From Ephemerocybe angulata (taxonomy: Eukaryota; Basidiomycota; Agaricomycetes; Agaricales; Psathyrellaceae), in assembly GCA_013368325.1 (NCBI GenBank), contig JAACJK010000126.1, positions 1 through 64,000 of the forward strand: a stretch of DNA of 64,000 nucleotides, read 5' to 3'. Every line of letters starts with the position of its first letter. Within the stretch, counting starts at the first letter, position 1. Both the position numbers and the translations under genes were made by a program. The notes under the pieces were generated by a model, which worked only from the letters and a program-made list of their open reading frames with translations, had not been told where the DNA came from and searched no databases. Positions 32,585 through 44,829 of the stretch are shown here, in pieces.

Positions 32585-35500
32585 ATGTCAAGCTCTGACT
32601 ATTACTCCAGGGAAGCACTTAAACCGAGTACCTCCAGCGGACCTATGGTCCACCAACTGAAAACAGTCCTCGGGGTGGCAGAAAGCGAAGGGGGAAATCG
32701 AAACGACTATAACTTGCTTGACATGGACGGAGAGGACGTAGATGATGAAAACACTGATTTTAAGGTTGAAGAGCCTTCTGAAGCAGAAATACGAGAAATG
32801 GAGAAGGAGGTTGCACAAAGTACACCAGGCGCAGCCATGGTGATCGCCGAGGTGGGCGACTTGATCTCCATCTTCGATGACTCCGTTCATCGCCAACCTC
32901 GAGAGGGAGAGAGAGACCTTATCTCGTGGGACGGAGACTTGGGCATCGTGGCGCGCTCAACAAACGCATATATAGAGGCGTTGAAGGACCTGGACTTTGG
33001 TACGCGACATATCCTAACTTCCTGCGTCGGCTTTCTTATCAACGTCTTTCAGGCTCCCAGACACCAGAGCTCGGAACGGGGAAATCTGATGCAGGCATGG
33101 ATACTTCTTTCATTAATGTTCCTACAACTAACCCTGTGTAGGTGCTCTGCTCAGCGACACCGGAGAACAACTACTCTGGGGCTCAAGTGAAAACCTGATC
33201 CCCGACCCTGACGATGCAGATGAGAGTCCGACGCTGCGTCTGCCCAGTCCCTCAGGACTTATATCGTAAGTCAATCATGCAGTACAGGGAATGCACCCGG
33301 TATTAACAATGTTTAACAGGCCAATGAAGACAAGGAGGTCAGCTCGCAGCGCCGCGGCTGATCAGGTGGGAGTTGGTGCAGGTGTCAGTGGGGGCCATCT
33401 GGAGCATAGCACTGATGAGAGTGCGGGTGCTGACGAAGAAGACGGGTCTGGTTGCGATGATGAGAGCGTGGAGGCTGATGGAGAATATGTGTCTGATCAT
33501 GATTCTGGCCGCAGGCTTATGTACGAGCCTGCACCTGAGAGGTGTGTACTTCTCCTGCTCTTCTGGTATGCTTTCCAGCTCATTGATTGTGTCAGTCCAC
33601 AGAAGCGACGGTTGCGACCGACACCATCCAGTCCTCCCTCCACGCTTCTATCTCTTCCCATGCTCGCATCGTTTGGTCTGCAGTGGAATATAGCGGGGAG
33701 CTTCCTCTTGTGCACCGAGTGTAAGACTGGTGTAGGGCTCGACCAGGTCAAAAGTCACTTGGTGGGTCTCCACGGGCGCAAGCTCGGGACGTCTCCTGCC
33801 AAGTTTGTCAATAAGCTCCTTGTGGACCTCACCCGCGCCTTGGGCGAGGCCCCAACGCCTGTTGTTACAATCTCCACTTGGAGAGAGATAAACCCAGGGG
33901 GAACAAGGGAGGAGTGGAGATGCATGGCTCGCCCACCAGGCGAAAGCCGTGAACCGTTCGAGGGCCTGCGCATTCGCGACAGCGGAGTTGCTTGCACCCT
34001 TGGGACTTGTGTGGACAGCTTTCACCCTTACTGCTCCTTGGATTGGCCTGCCGTCCGGCTTCATCAGGTGGACGCTCACCCCATTCAGTGCAAGAAACTG
34101 AGGGGAAAGGGCAGGAAGGAGCGGTCGCGCGACACTGGCCCTGTGCAATCTATTCTTGAAACTATCGGCAACCAGTGCTATTTCCAAATCAATGTAGCTT
34201 CCTCCGCAGATCCCACCGCTGAGCCTTCCATACCTCCGCAGAATCAGGGCCTGGCAACAGCGGAAATGGACTTTATCGAAGCACTCCGCGCTCAATCGAA
34301 GGACCTTTGCGGGGCATACACAAAGCAAGCTGGTGAAACCCTCGTCCAGAATCCCGTCTTCGATGACATGAAGATGACAAGCATATGGAACTCCACCCAT
34401 CTAGACGACAGACTTGTTTTCCACTCCCTCCCGCCTGTCCTGTTCAAGGTTGCCACCACCGGAACAAAGCTACTTCAAAAGGCTGTGCATGGGACATTTT
34501 TTGCACTTGCAGAAACTGCTAGGCATGACGCCGACCCCCAAATTCTACGGCTTTTAACAAACGGAGGATCCTCAGTGTACGTCTTCCTGCATGGCTGACG
34601 CTTCGAAGCTGGTTATTCATCTGCATTCTTTCTGCATTTTAGGAAATCCGACCTACCTTCTCGGCGCCCATTTTCGGTACCAGAGCACAAAGAAACGCTC
34701 GTTGGGTATGCACTGTTTGAGGTTCAGCTTTTACGCCACATGCTCTACGCTCACAAGAATACGATGTTTCGGAAGCCGAAGGATGAACCCAAGAAGGCTG
34801 GGAAAGGAAACCCCAAGCCGCTATTTGACTTCGACGAACGCCAGAAGAAGTGCCTTGACCGCTTGAATGAGCAGCTAGAAGCAGGGTTTGCTCCCCTATC
34901 GACCATCGCCGACACCGTCAGCGAGACACTGCACGCACTGTACTTTCCAGAGAACCCTGAAGACGCCAGCTTCAATCGCTTCAAGCAACCACTCTTCGTC
35001 TATATCAGTCTCATGTGTCTCAACAAGGATGGTGCCCCACTGCCTCTGGCCCACATTCCCGTATACCTCTCAAAGGTGCAGTTCTCCATGCGCCTCCGAG
35101 CATTTCAGCATCTCTACACATCGTTCTTGGGACGTGATTCAAACTCGACGCAGCCTACTTCGCCCGCTCCAGTCCCGAAGGTAGATACGCAGCGCACACC
35201 TGCGAACCCATCGCGGAGTTCCGCTACCTCCAAGCGATCCGGACCAGGGGCTACAAGTAGGATCCCGCAACTCACCCGCACAAAAGCAAAAGCAAAGTCC
35301 GACCCTGCCGCCTCCCCCCCAGATGCAGCTGCCTTGAAGCGCCCAACGCGCATGCGCATTCCGTCGGCAAAGGCTTTGGCTCTGGAAGAAGGGACTAAGA
35401 AGAGAGTCATTCAGACCCGCTCCATTCCGCGGGCTGCACCCACCATCGACAGCAATACCAAGTGCGACAGTGACTGCGGTAGCGACGGGAGTGGTGAAGC

Positions 35501-36936
35501 AGATGGGGAGAGCGATGTCGACAGCGATGCGGATGGGGATGACGGTGATAGTGATCCCTTCGACCTTGATGCTGCTGCGCGCCGAATGAAGAAAGCAGGG
35601 AAGATTGTGACAACCGCACCCATGCGTTCCCAATGGTATGCGTAAGTGTCACTCATCTACTCAGTACTCTTCGCTCTCTGACGTACTTCTACCATTAACC
35701 TTCAGTTACATCGAGGGATGGATTTCGGTGCACCTAACAGAGACCCAGGTCTCGCAGTATAGCACCATTCGACTCTTGATGCACCTTTCCAGTCAAGCTC
35801 AGCGGAATGCGCAGAAAATGCCATTCATTCAGTGGCGCGCAGCCGACACAATGCTTTATGGCGACGAGACGTTTGAAATACCCACCTTCGTCTCATTTGT
35901 CAACTTCCAACTCGCTATCTTGGAGGAGCATATTCGAAAACTCATTCTCTTCGACCGCGGCCTTGACGAGCTTGGGATCACCTGCAATTTTGCGACGATG
36001 AAGGATACTCTTAATGTCGAAACTGTGGGATATGGTGCCCTCGACCTTATCGCAGGGGGCGATACCCTGAACCCAGATTCAATAAGGCTCGCACTCCACC
36101 TTAAGGAACTCGGTATGGTCCAGGTCTCAACGGGTCCCGACGGGAAGACGGTGGTTGCATGGCCGAAGACAGACAAGGCAGGGGCCTGGCGTCTAAGCAT
36201 CGGCCTAGCCTTCCGGCGGCTGATTGTAATCGCCCATATTCTCCAAGGCGCCCCTGGTCGGGGTACGGAGGAGATACTCATGCAGGTGTCCAACACGATG
36301 GCAGGGCGGAGACACCTATTCGTTGACAACATTCGGGAAACACTGGTTATCTTTTCAAACTATTGGAAGGGGGCCAAGCGCACGGGGAGGTTCAAGGAGG
36401 TCCTTCGAGTGCTCCCATACCGCGTCGCCCGACTCCTCTGGACTCTTGTTCGAGTAGTGCGACCGCTGGAGCTTCAGTATTTGCTAGTGGTGCGACTTTC
36501 AAAGGAGAAGGAGAGGCAGGTTGCCGTCGAGACGCATCTATCATCCATGTGGGCATGTAACGGCACACCCCCTACCGGCGATTGGATTCTCTATGCCATG
36601 TCAGCATTCTTCAAACTCAAAGCAGAGGATGGAACTACTCCATTTGCGTGGGTCGCCGGTATACGAATGTGGAGGCATCTGGTGGTCGCCATTCAGCGCC
36701 GCAGATTTGGGGAGGATGCTCGCTATACTGCCGAGATGGCGGAGAAGGGAGTTAACATTGCTGATCTGCAGGCTGGGAGGAACACTGCGACGTCTCACGG
36801 ATACTACGCAACGGAGGTTAAAGCTGCACCTGGAGACGGTGGGGCAATTCAACATTTCACACAGTTCTCTATGAAGTGGCACAAATTGTTCGAGCAGAGC
36901 ACTTCCTTCGAGCCTGGGCAAAAGTACACAGTCTAA
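32585..36936 (+). CDS. Zinc-finger protein with tyrosine-recombinase-like C-terminal half, six exons
   Basis: Model: 32585-32999, 33053-33265, 33320-33541, 33596-34576, 34643-35641, 35706-36936 (about 1350 residues). All introns are GT-AG, 53-66 bp. Phases agree except for one lesion near 33137 (an extra or missing base with a TAG). Order: acidic N-terminus, basic/acidic linker, a C2H2-like finger LCTECKTGVGLDQVKSHLVGLH (about 33716-33781), a second Cys/His cluster (CTLGTCVDSFHPYCSLDWPA followed by HQVDAH), helical region, Lys/Arg-rich and Asp-rich linkers. The last exon has GAPGRGTEEILMQV (Arg codon 36259-36261), LVIFSNYWKGAKRTGRFKEV, RMWRHLVVAI (36664-36693) and AGRNTATSHGYY (to 36807). This arrangement is that of the large fungal 'C2H2 plus RecQ helicase' proteins, here without a helicase. 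The spaced R, WRH and Y motifs resemble box I, box II and the Tyr of tyrosine recombinases. That assignment is my inference. Confidence 0.65.
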
Positions 36937-36984
36937 TTTCTCCACTTGTATCGCGTATATTTTCTCCAATGATTGATCTGCAGA

Positions 36985-38765
36985 TGTGCAACACAGTTCC
37001 TGAAAACATAGATTTTAAGTGTCGATGGACTGACGGTGAAAGGTCGGGGTCAGCTTTGCGAAGAAGTAGTGATTTGAGCGAAAAAAAGGTACTAAGAGAG
37101 GGAATCAGTGCATGGGCACCTCATATCAGGGTAGCAGATGCACCTATCAGACCGTGGCCTCAAGCGCGAGCCCACCCAGCACATCCATAGACTCTCCCCA
37201 AGTTTCAGAATCCTAGCACCCGCCAGTCGACCACCAGTGCCGGGATCGGGCGCGCTAAAGAAAGAAAGAACATGAGAATGGCAGGGGTGACAACATCGAA
37301 TCTCCCATAAATGCAAATCGGGGGTGCTGTTGGGCGGGTAGAAGAGGTTTGGGGCCGACTTGATATCGAGGCTGGGATCTGGGAGAAGGAAAGGTACAAG
37401 GAGGAGCATGTCAGTGTCAATCGCATATACCAGGGCACCAGACGCACCTAGCGGGACGAGACTTCAAGTGTGAATCCAGCTGGTGCATTCATACATTCTC
37501 CCGAAGTTTCAGAATCCTAGCGCCCAGCAGTCCCCGCCAGTGCCGGGGTCAAGCCAAGATCAGGCGCGCTAAATAAAGAAAGAACATGGTAACGGAGGGG
37601 GTGGGGACCTCAAATCTTCCATAAACGTGAGTTGGGGGTGCTTATGGATGAGTAGAAAAGGTTTGAGGCCGACTTGCTAGTGAGGCCGGGATCTGGGAGA
37701 AGGAAAGGTACGAGGAGGTGCACGTCAGTGTCAATTGCATATATCAGCACCTAGCAAGGTGAAACCTCAAAGACAATTCCACCCAGCGCACCCGTACACT
37801 CTCCCGAAGTTTCAGACTCCTAGCTCCCGGCAGTCCCCCACCAGTGTCGGGTTCGAGCCAAGATCAGCCGCGCCAAAGAAAGAAAGAACATGATAACGGC
37901 AGGGGTGGGGACCTCAAAGCTCCCAGAAACAAAAACTGGAGGTGCCGTTGGACCGGTACCTGAGGTCTGGGGTGGACTTGATACCAAGGCGGTGATCTGA
38001 GGGGAGGAATGGTACAAGGAGGAGTACATCAGTGCCAATCATGCATATCGGGACAACGGACGTGCCTGATACCACGAAACCTCAGATGTGGAATCACCCA
38101 GCATATCCGCACTCGTTCCCCAAGTATCGGATCCCTAGCGCTAGGCAGTCACCCGCCAGTGTCGGGATCGACGTGGTCCAACTAAGCAAAGAACATGATG
38201 GCTGCGGCCACAGGGAACTTGAAACTTCCAGAAACGTGGATTGGAGGTGCCATTGGACCGGTGAAAGAGGTTCGGGGCCGATTCGGTATAGAGGTGGGCA
38301 TCTGAGGGAAGGAGAGGTACAAGGGGGAAGAGATCAATCTCAGCAGACATATCACAGCGACGAACGCACCTGGGACAGCGAGATTTCAAACGTGAGCCCA
38401 CTCGAGGTATCTGTACTCGCTACCAAAGTTTGTTTGAGGATCCCAGCCCCGGCCAGTCGCCCCCCAGTGCCGGGATCGGGCGCGTCAGATAAAGAAAAGA
38501 ACACGATGGCGGCGGCAGTGGGGACCTTGAAACTTCCAGAAACATAGACTGGAGGTGCTGTTAAACCGGTAGCAGAGACCTGGGGTCGACTCGATATAGA
38601 GGTGGGGATCTGAGGGAACGAGTACCAGGTACAAGGAGGAGGAGGCGATCAGTCTCAAGGGACATATCGCAACAGCGGCGGACATACCTAGTACCGCGGC
38701 ACTTCGAACGTGGGCTCGGCCAGTAATCTCTTCCCAAGTATTAAACACCAGGGCCCCGTAGTATC
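36985..38765. repeat. Tandem array of about six ~305-bp units
   Basis: Diverged direct repeats. The marker 'gaacatgataacggcaggg' and its variants occurs near 37270, 37581, 37886, 38189 and 38498, and 'cagaatcctagc' and its variants near 37206, 37509, 37812, 38129, 38435 and 38745. Units share about 70-80 percent by eye. On the minus strand every unit carries an intron-like block, for example GTGCGTTCGTCGC...CCTCAG at about 38368-38310 and its equivalents. The array starts about 50 bp after the stop codon of the zinc-finger/recombinase-like gene. Confidence 0.9.
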
Positions 38766-39150
38766 GAAATTGAATTTAGCGGGGAGCTGGGAGCGGATCT
38801 GTGAGGGGATGGTGTAGATTGAGGGCAGCGAGGACGAGGATGGTTGGGCTGTACGCACGACTCAAGTGGCGCTAATGCAGCATGTCGCTACCCAGGAATA
38901 CCAATCACTATTGGCATTTTGAGAATGCTCTTTGGTTAGTCGGGCGTGGAGGTGCGCATTGTGGGGGTCGTGGCCGTTGTGTGGTGACATCGAATACAGG
39001 CACCGGTCAGTGACCGAAGCCCAGACTAATCGGGTTTGTGTCCAGGCTCCGCTATCCCCTTTCGCGCTCCCCGGTTCCAACAACCGCTGGTGGTAAGCGC
39101 CCGTGGATAGGCCTGGACTTTTGGTCTCAATACTCGAGGTATCTGACCCT
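38585..39150. repeat. Arm A of a dispersed inverted repeat (partner 56040-57050)
   Basis: The reverse complement of this stretch is found at 56040-57050 with the same order of blocks: 'agaccaaaagtcc', 'gggcgcttaccaccagcggttgttgg', 'cacaaacccgattagtc', 'cggtgcctgtatt/cgatgtc', 'ggccacgacccc..caatgcgcacctcca', 'gacatgctgc', 'ccgtcctcgtcc', then 'tcaatttcgatact', 'tgagactgat', 'gtcgaccccagg'. In the partner about 500 bp extra (56380-56850) lies between 'ccatcccgttgcag' and 'ttccccgccaaac'. Confidence 0.85.
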
Positions 39151-39349
39151 TTGTCTGAATGGCGGTCATTTAAGTGTAGGTAACGGGGACTTCATAAGAT
39201 AGAGGGTTTTGATGCGTGACAAAGGCGTCGGGCGCAAGCGCGTTAAGCTTATTATCTACACAGCATACCCGTTAACACAGTCAGAGCATCCTTTCAGAGT
39301 GCTTTATCTTCGCATTTTTTGTGTATTTTATACAGCTTATATTGCATTT

Positions 39350-39960
39350 AACTCACAATGTCTTGTACGGCTCTTAATCTGATGTTCAGGTGGAAGTACG
39401 TTGAAGGGCATGGTGAAATAATAGTGCGGTGGATTGAACTTAGTGCGTTTGCGAGTGAGGTGACGAAGGTCGCGTTGGAGGATGGGGCGCAGGGTATACT
39501 TGGAGGGAGGCGAGGTTCGAGGGTGTGCAAGCGAATTAGTTTGCCCACTCGTCCATCTCCGCGTCGTCGCTTGGCGATCATGGACATGGTTGGGGGGGTT
39601 CATAGGGGACGTTCGCTGACGATGCATTGCAGAAAATGGCCTCAAAACTAACGGACTAGGTGGTCTCGATCTCGGAAGTTACGAAAGCCGTAGATGAGGT
39701 TTGGGTGGGATGCTGGATTTGAAGATGATGGTGAATCCCATGGTGCGTTCAGGTTTCGTTTCTTAATAGCCTTGTCCCCGTGCACGAGTTCGAGTACTTC
39801 GTTTCCTCCTTCGCTCACCCACCCCCTTGATTGGGGTCCTTCCTTTAGAGTGGTCTTTGTTCTCCTCCCTCTCCTCAATCCCCTGTTTACTGGTGTTTAT
39901 TCTTCTACTACTCGATACTGACACATTTCCTTCGCCATCCCAGGTTTTCCAACGGACGAC
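39350..39960. repeat. Arm B of a dispersed inverted repeat (partner 53940-54245)
   Basis: 39385-39530 (agtacgttgaa, ggattgaacttag, gtttgcgagtgaggtgacga, cagggtatacttggagg) matches the reverse complement of 54100-54245. 39828-39860 (attggggtccttcctttaga) matches the reverse complement near 53985-54015. On the plus strand it reads VRWIELSAFASEVTKVALED. The partner on the minus strand reads WRVELIVFASGVTRDALEGG. So it may once have been coding. Confidence 0.75.
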
Positions 39961-41330
39961 GCCCGCTAACGGGTTCGCTCGAGTTAGTTCAGAGGTCAGA
40001 ACGGAGGATATCCTTGGAGGCCAGACTGTGGTACCGGGAGTGAAGGATATGTGGAAGGTGCGTTCGGATTGGCTTTGAACTTGACATCGACTTACGGTTT
40101 CAGTCGCCGCGGCGGCGTGGGAGGTATGGGTTTGGAAAAGTTCGGATGTTCCCCACCCGCGCGTGGTTGCTCCGAACACACAACTGACAGTTAACTCTGC
40201 GACGAGGACAATAGTCATCCTGAAGATACGGTGTTTTACGCCCGTGCTCTTTCGTATCCTCTAATCTCAAGAAGAAGATACAGTGATACACACCTCTCTC
40301 CCTTCGTGTCTGCTGAGACGCACCTCCCTCAAGGAGCTCCGACTGCGTTTGATTGTAAGTGGATGGGCTTACTTGGGCATTGAGGGGACACTGATTCTTC
40401 TCCACAGCTCTAGAGCACACGGCTGGTGAAACGGGCTCTATCAACAGACTCCGGGTACAAATCGATTGGTGGTATGTCTACCAGAGCTTCGAAGAATCAC
40501 GCACATCTCGCTAGCAGACGAGAGAAGGATGGGAGTTGATCAGAGGAGGGGACAAAGAATCACCGAGCACGGTGGAACATGCCAAACTCAGACGCGGGCC
40601 CGCATTTTGACGACAGGATTCCATCCGGTATATCAGCTATGCACTTACCTCGCCCTATGACCTTGCTTCCACCATCTGACGCAGGCAGCACTTGGACCAC
40701 ATATACATCCGCAAGTTCATCTTATGCCGGCGCCGCTATACCTTCCAACATTCCACCACCATGCAGTCGATGATCCGGCGGGAAACTCCAGGAAAAGGTC
40801 CATATCTGATCTCTCCTCCCTATCTAACTCTTTCCCCCCTCCCCTCCCCAAGATTCCAGATTGAAGTTGGTTCATGTAGTGGTAAAGGATTGTAATTGCA
40901 GCCTAATATCTAATCGACGTTGATGGCACTCCCTAGTATAGAAAAGGACCCCGGACTTAGGTGGCGACTGATGACACTAGCCGGAATTGGCTCGCAGGAG
41001 AGACCGTGTCGCTTGCCCGCAGACATTCCTGCATTCCCCATCGATAGGCCATTCACTCTATCCCTCGCGCGTGCATCCGTCTTCAAGGTGGAACAGTAAG
41101 TCTCAAAGTTTGTGCGACCCAGCATACTTATCTCATCATAGCTAGTCCCCCTTCGACTTGCATGTGGCACCAACCCCAAGCGCGGCTCTACCCCAGGGGG
41201 CGTGGACTGGAGACTGGAGTTGACCGACACTTGATTGCGTGAGGGCGGTTGAAAGCGCACTGCGGCTTAGCCCACGCCTAAACCTCCTCGCCATTTGAGA
41301 TTAGTTCGACCTCGGTCTGCTGCTACCCCT
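39961..41330. other. No supported gene
   Basis: Short open frames on both strands without domains. One intron-like run (gtaagtggatggg at about 40355 to ccacag at 40407) on the plus strand is isolated. Nothing can be named. Confidence 0.5.
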
Positions 41331-41339
41331 GGGCGCTAC

Positions 41340-41960
41340 CGCCCGCTCCCAGATGCGCCGCGCTGCGAGCACTGCTCTCAGTTCTCCGTGTGCAGGTATG
41401 TAATTGAACTAGCGACTTCGACACTCAACTAACTCTTCATTTCACTCCCTAGCCACCGTTTGCCGAATCAGCAGTTCTTATGTATCGCGCAGCTTTTCCG
41501 ACACCGCTGTCGACCACGACGAGGGGCTCAGCGCCTCCACCCCGAATTCCACGCCAGAATCGTTCCAGGAGGAGAAGATACTGTATCCGTGGCGCGTGGA
41601 GAGGGGTGCATAAGGTGGGTAACCCGGTTTTTGCACTCGGTGGCGAACGAATATCGCTGACCTATTCTCTGCAGTTAGCTCTGACCGTACCTCCCTGTAC
41701 GACAAGACGAACCCACCGAGATGACCAGAAACATTGAAATGGCCTCCCACTCTAACTCTGAGGGCGCAGCTTTGAGTCCGAGACACTGGAACTGGCCGGG
41801 TGGAGAACGAAAAGTAACGGGTGATAGCCAGTGCGTCCCACTTTTGTTCTTGCACGTCTTTCACGACTAACACTGCGATAGCTTGCAAAAGCCATCTCTA
41901 GGCGATGCGAAAGCTCCAGAAGCGAGTTCTCATGTCGCCGACCAACTTAGGTGCGTCTCA
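41340..41960 (+). other. Possible small spliced exons upstream of the F-box gene
   Basis: An intron-like segment at 41397-41454 (gtatgtaattgaac...ctccctag) precedes a coding-looking exon (SSYVSRSFSDTAVDHDEGLS ASTPNSTPESFQEEKILYPW). A second intron-like segment is at about 41617-41672 (gtgggtaacc...ctctgcag). The next segment decays quickly. It may be the remnant of a separate gene. Confidence 0.3.
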
Positions 41961-42001
41961 AATCGAACATATGCGCCGGACCTACCTAACACAGAGCTCT
42001 C

Positions 42002-43296
42002 TTGTTTAGAGGGCAGAAAGCCACTTTTCTGAAACTCTTTGGCCGCCGCTCAGGTTTATCGCCTTGCTCGTCGCAAGAATCGCTCAAGAAGCAGGGCACC
42101 ACCCCGCTACTCCCACCAGAGCTCTGGATTTACATTTTCCACCTCGCGACGCCTCCAGAACATCCTTTCCTCCCCTCGTCGATCGTTACGCCATCAACGC
42201 CAATTTCGTTCATGGAGTACCCGAGTTCCCATTCCCACCTCATCCCCCAGTGCAACGAGGCGATGGCGTTCAAGTGCTCGCTCACGCTCGTCTGCCGTCT
42301 ATGGCATGATCTTATGCAGGAGGTCTTGTTCGAGTTTGTATGGATCGCGAAGGGCGAGGATGCGTCGAGGATAGTGAAGTTGTTATATTCTCGTGTGGTG
42401 AAGAAGCCCGAGATCTCGACGACGGCGACGAAGGATTCCTTGGACCCGCCTCTATCTGAGTAGGGGAAGGGGAAGAGGAACGCGCTGTCGATAAGCGCCG
42501 GACCTGTCCCAGTCTCGGATGGCACCAACATCGACTACGGCAACAAAGGCGCGTTCACCTACCCCTTCGACACATGCAGCATCGGCCGGCATATCCGCCG
42601 CATCCACATCGAGACCCCACCCTGCGCTCTTCTCACCACATCTCTGATTTTCAGTAGATCCGCCGCAATTCCACCCTCCGCATCTTCTCCTCACCTTCCC
42701 CCGAGTCAGCCTCGATGGGCAGCTCACCACCGCCGACGCCGTCTACTTCCACCCACGTTGCCGGCTTCCACAATTCCGACTGCCGCCAAGTGGCGGACCA
42801 CCGCGCTCTAGAAGCTCTCCTAGACCCTCCTCATCGCAACACTGGCCTTCGTCGCCTCTCGTGGACGAACTACGACTACGAGAACGGGGACTACGAGGAT
42901 GGTAGCCGGTACTACCTTCGTGTGCTTGGGCCGGAGATCGAGCGAGCTCAGGACTGGCTCGAGTTCTTGGAGACTCTTTCGAAGAGTAGCGCCGGCGGTT
43001 CCTTCTTCGACACCTTCCCCAGCGCACCGCCGACCATCAATCCGCACAGGATGACGACTCTCAAGACTCTTCTGTCCTCGACGACCATCATCACCCCCAC
43101 ATCTCCGCCTCCACCTCTCTCGCACAATCCCTCGACCTCGACATCGACACTCGGCCTCCTCGCAGCCGCACCACTCCAACTACCTGCTCTGCGATCGCTC
43201 AAAGTAACACTCGCCAACGTCACCTTCGCCGTCCTCGCGTCGCGGGATATGGCGGGAGATTCAGCAGGGGAGGCGCGTGGGGGAGTCTGTGGATGA
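42002..43296 (+). pseudogene. F-box protein gene with a frame disruption
   Basis: The first part (42002-42463, 153 codons) contains a clear F-box: LPPELWIYIFHLATPP...SLTLVCRLWHDLMQEVLFEFVWI (about residues 37-120). Read past the TAG at 42461, the same frame continues with family-like sequence (AFTYPFDTCSIGRHIRRIHIE). Further coding then shows up in another frame, 42715-43296 (HRNTGLRRLSWTNYDYENGD, IERAQDWLEFLETLS, LPALRSLKVTLANVTF), which is leucine-rich-repeat-like. At least one stop and one frameshift separate the halves, unless an intron was missed. F-box proteins recruit substrates to SCF ubiquitin ligases. Confidence 0.65.
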
Positions 43297-43299
43297 GGG

Positions 43300-44825
43300 T
43301 AGTGAAGATTTGTAACGATAATATGGTGTGAATGGATGATTGTGTGGGGGTTAACATATCGTTTTGGTTGCTGCGGAGGGTCGAGCGGGAGGTAAGGCTT
43401 TGAGGTGGCGGTTCTGTTGTGCGTGTGGCTTACCGTTCTATTTGTTGATTCATCTATCCGTCGATTGTTATCTCTGCTACTCGCTTTCTTTTGCTATCGT
43501 GTTCTCCCGTTCTCCCGTTGCCACTTGTTGATTATATCTTTCAGGCGGCTCTCTCTTGTTCATTGATGTTGCATATCTACCTAGCTCTGTACATACCGGT
43601 TAGAATCTCGAACAATTCAATTTGCTCTCCCCTTTCACCTACGCTAACTATCAGCTCGGTGCTTTCCGTCTTTCAAGCTACTCGGGAGCTGATGCTGAGG
43701 GCCATGCAATGGAAGTACCCGTGCAACGTTGAGACTGCATACAAGGGTGAGTACATAACTATGTAATGCTATAAACATTGCAACGCCGCTTTCCTCGTAC
43801 CGCACAGGCAGTCTACCTTAGGAACCGATCACTACCCCCCTCTCCGTCGCTTATATCTATCTATCTACGAGGACCAGCGATGATCAGAAGTGCTTATTTC
43901 TATTATTATAGGAGCACCAATCGCCCTCTGGGATATTTCAAGTCGGATATGCAAACGAGTACTAATGATATCGTGGGGCGTGTTGTGCTGCTTTGACCAG
44001 ATTTCGCCTTGTGCTTGATCACTACTGGCACTGTATAAGCTCGCTCACTCTTCACTCAGTCCTGTTCCTTCCAGGTCTGTGTGGTACGCACTCCCAGATT
44101 TTCTCTTCCTCCCTGCGCCATACTCAAAGACTTCGCAGTGGCCGCTCCATAGATAAATACATGGAGCATGTCGCAGGGTGCCCGCTTCCCGGGGTAATCT
44201 CAGGTAACACCTGTTTTTCAGTGGAGTAAGTTTGGGGGGACATGCAGGTGCATTGACATATATGAGAAATGATCGACGATTTTTCGAGAAGTCAGTACTC
44301 GTTCTGCGCTGCTCGCTGCAGTGGAGCACCCCGAGAATATTACGGATATTAATTGCTGAGAATATCATGATTATTAACATCTTCAATCTGAGTGTGATAT
44401 CTCGATGTCCACCGCATTTCTATCGAAAGTTTCTTACTCAAGACACCGCAGTCATCGCCCAACAATTCGATAGCGGTGCCTTGCTGTTGCTGCACCCAGG
44501 GGCGAATGTAAATAGTTGATTGTACGTCAGAAATGAGAGCACGAGCGACGATAACTTCAAGAGAGGCGTTGTGCCGTTATCGTATGATGCATAATCATTC
44601 ACTTGAATTGCGTGTCCGCAGGTGCGCCGCTGGAGAGGCCAAGGAGTCCTGTATTGGCCTAGCCTCGTTTCTTCTATCCACAACGGTACTGGCTCCGTTC
44701 GCTTCGTATCTCATTGGGGGAAGGATGTGTGTATGAGAAGACTTCCCTGCTGCAGCATGGCAGTACACGTGTTGACTAGGTGGATGCGGAGGTGGGAATT
44801 GTCGTGTCGCTCGCTTCCTCTACTC
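43300..44825. other. No supported gene
   Basis: AT-richer sequence with short open frames only. Intron-like pieces occur (for example gtgagtacataac at 43749 and gtaacacctgttttt at 44203), but no coding context or domain is seen. Confidence 0.5.
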
Positions 44826-44829
44826 CACC

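Noticed and set aside
33648..34400. 250-codon minus-strand frame
   Set aside because: Antisense shadow of the zinc-finger exon, which has correct splice phases and motifs.
36985..38765. CRISPR-like array
   Set aside because: Units are about 305 bp, diverged along their whole length and have no short identical repeats or spacers. The host is a eukaryote.
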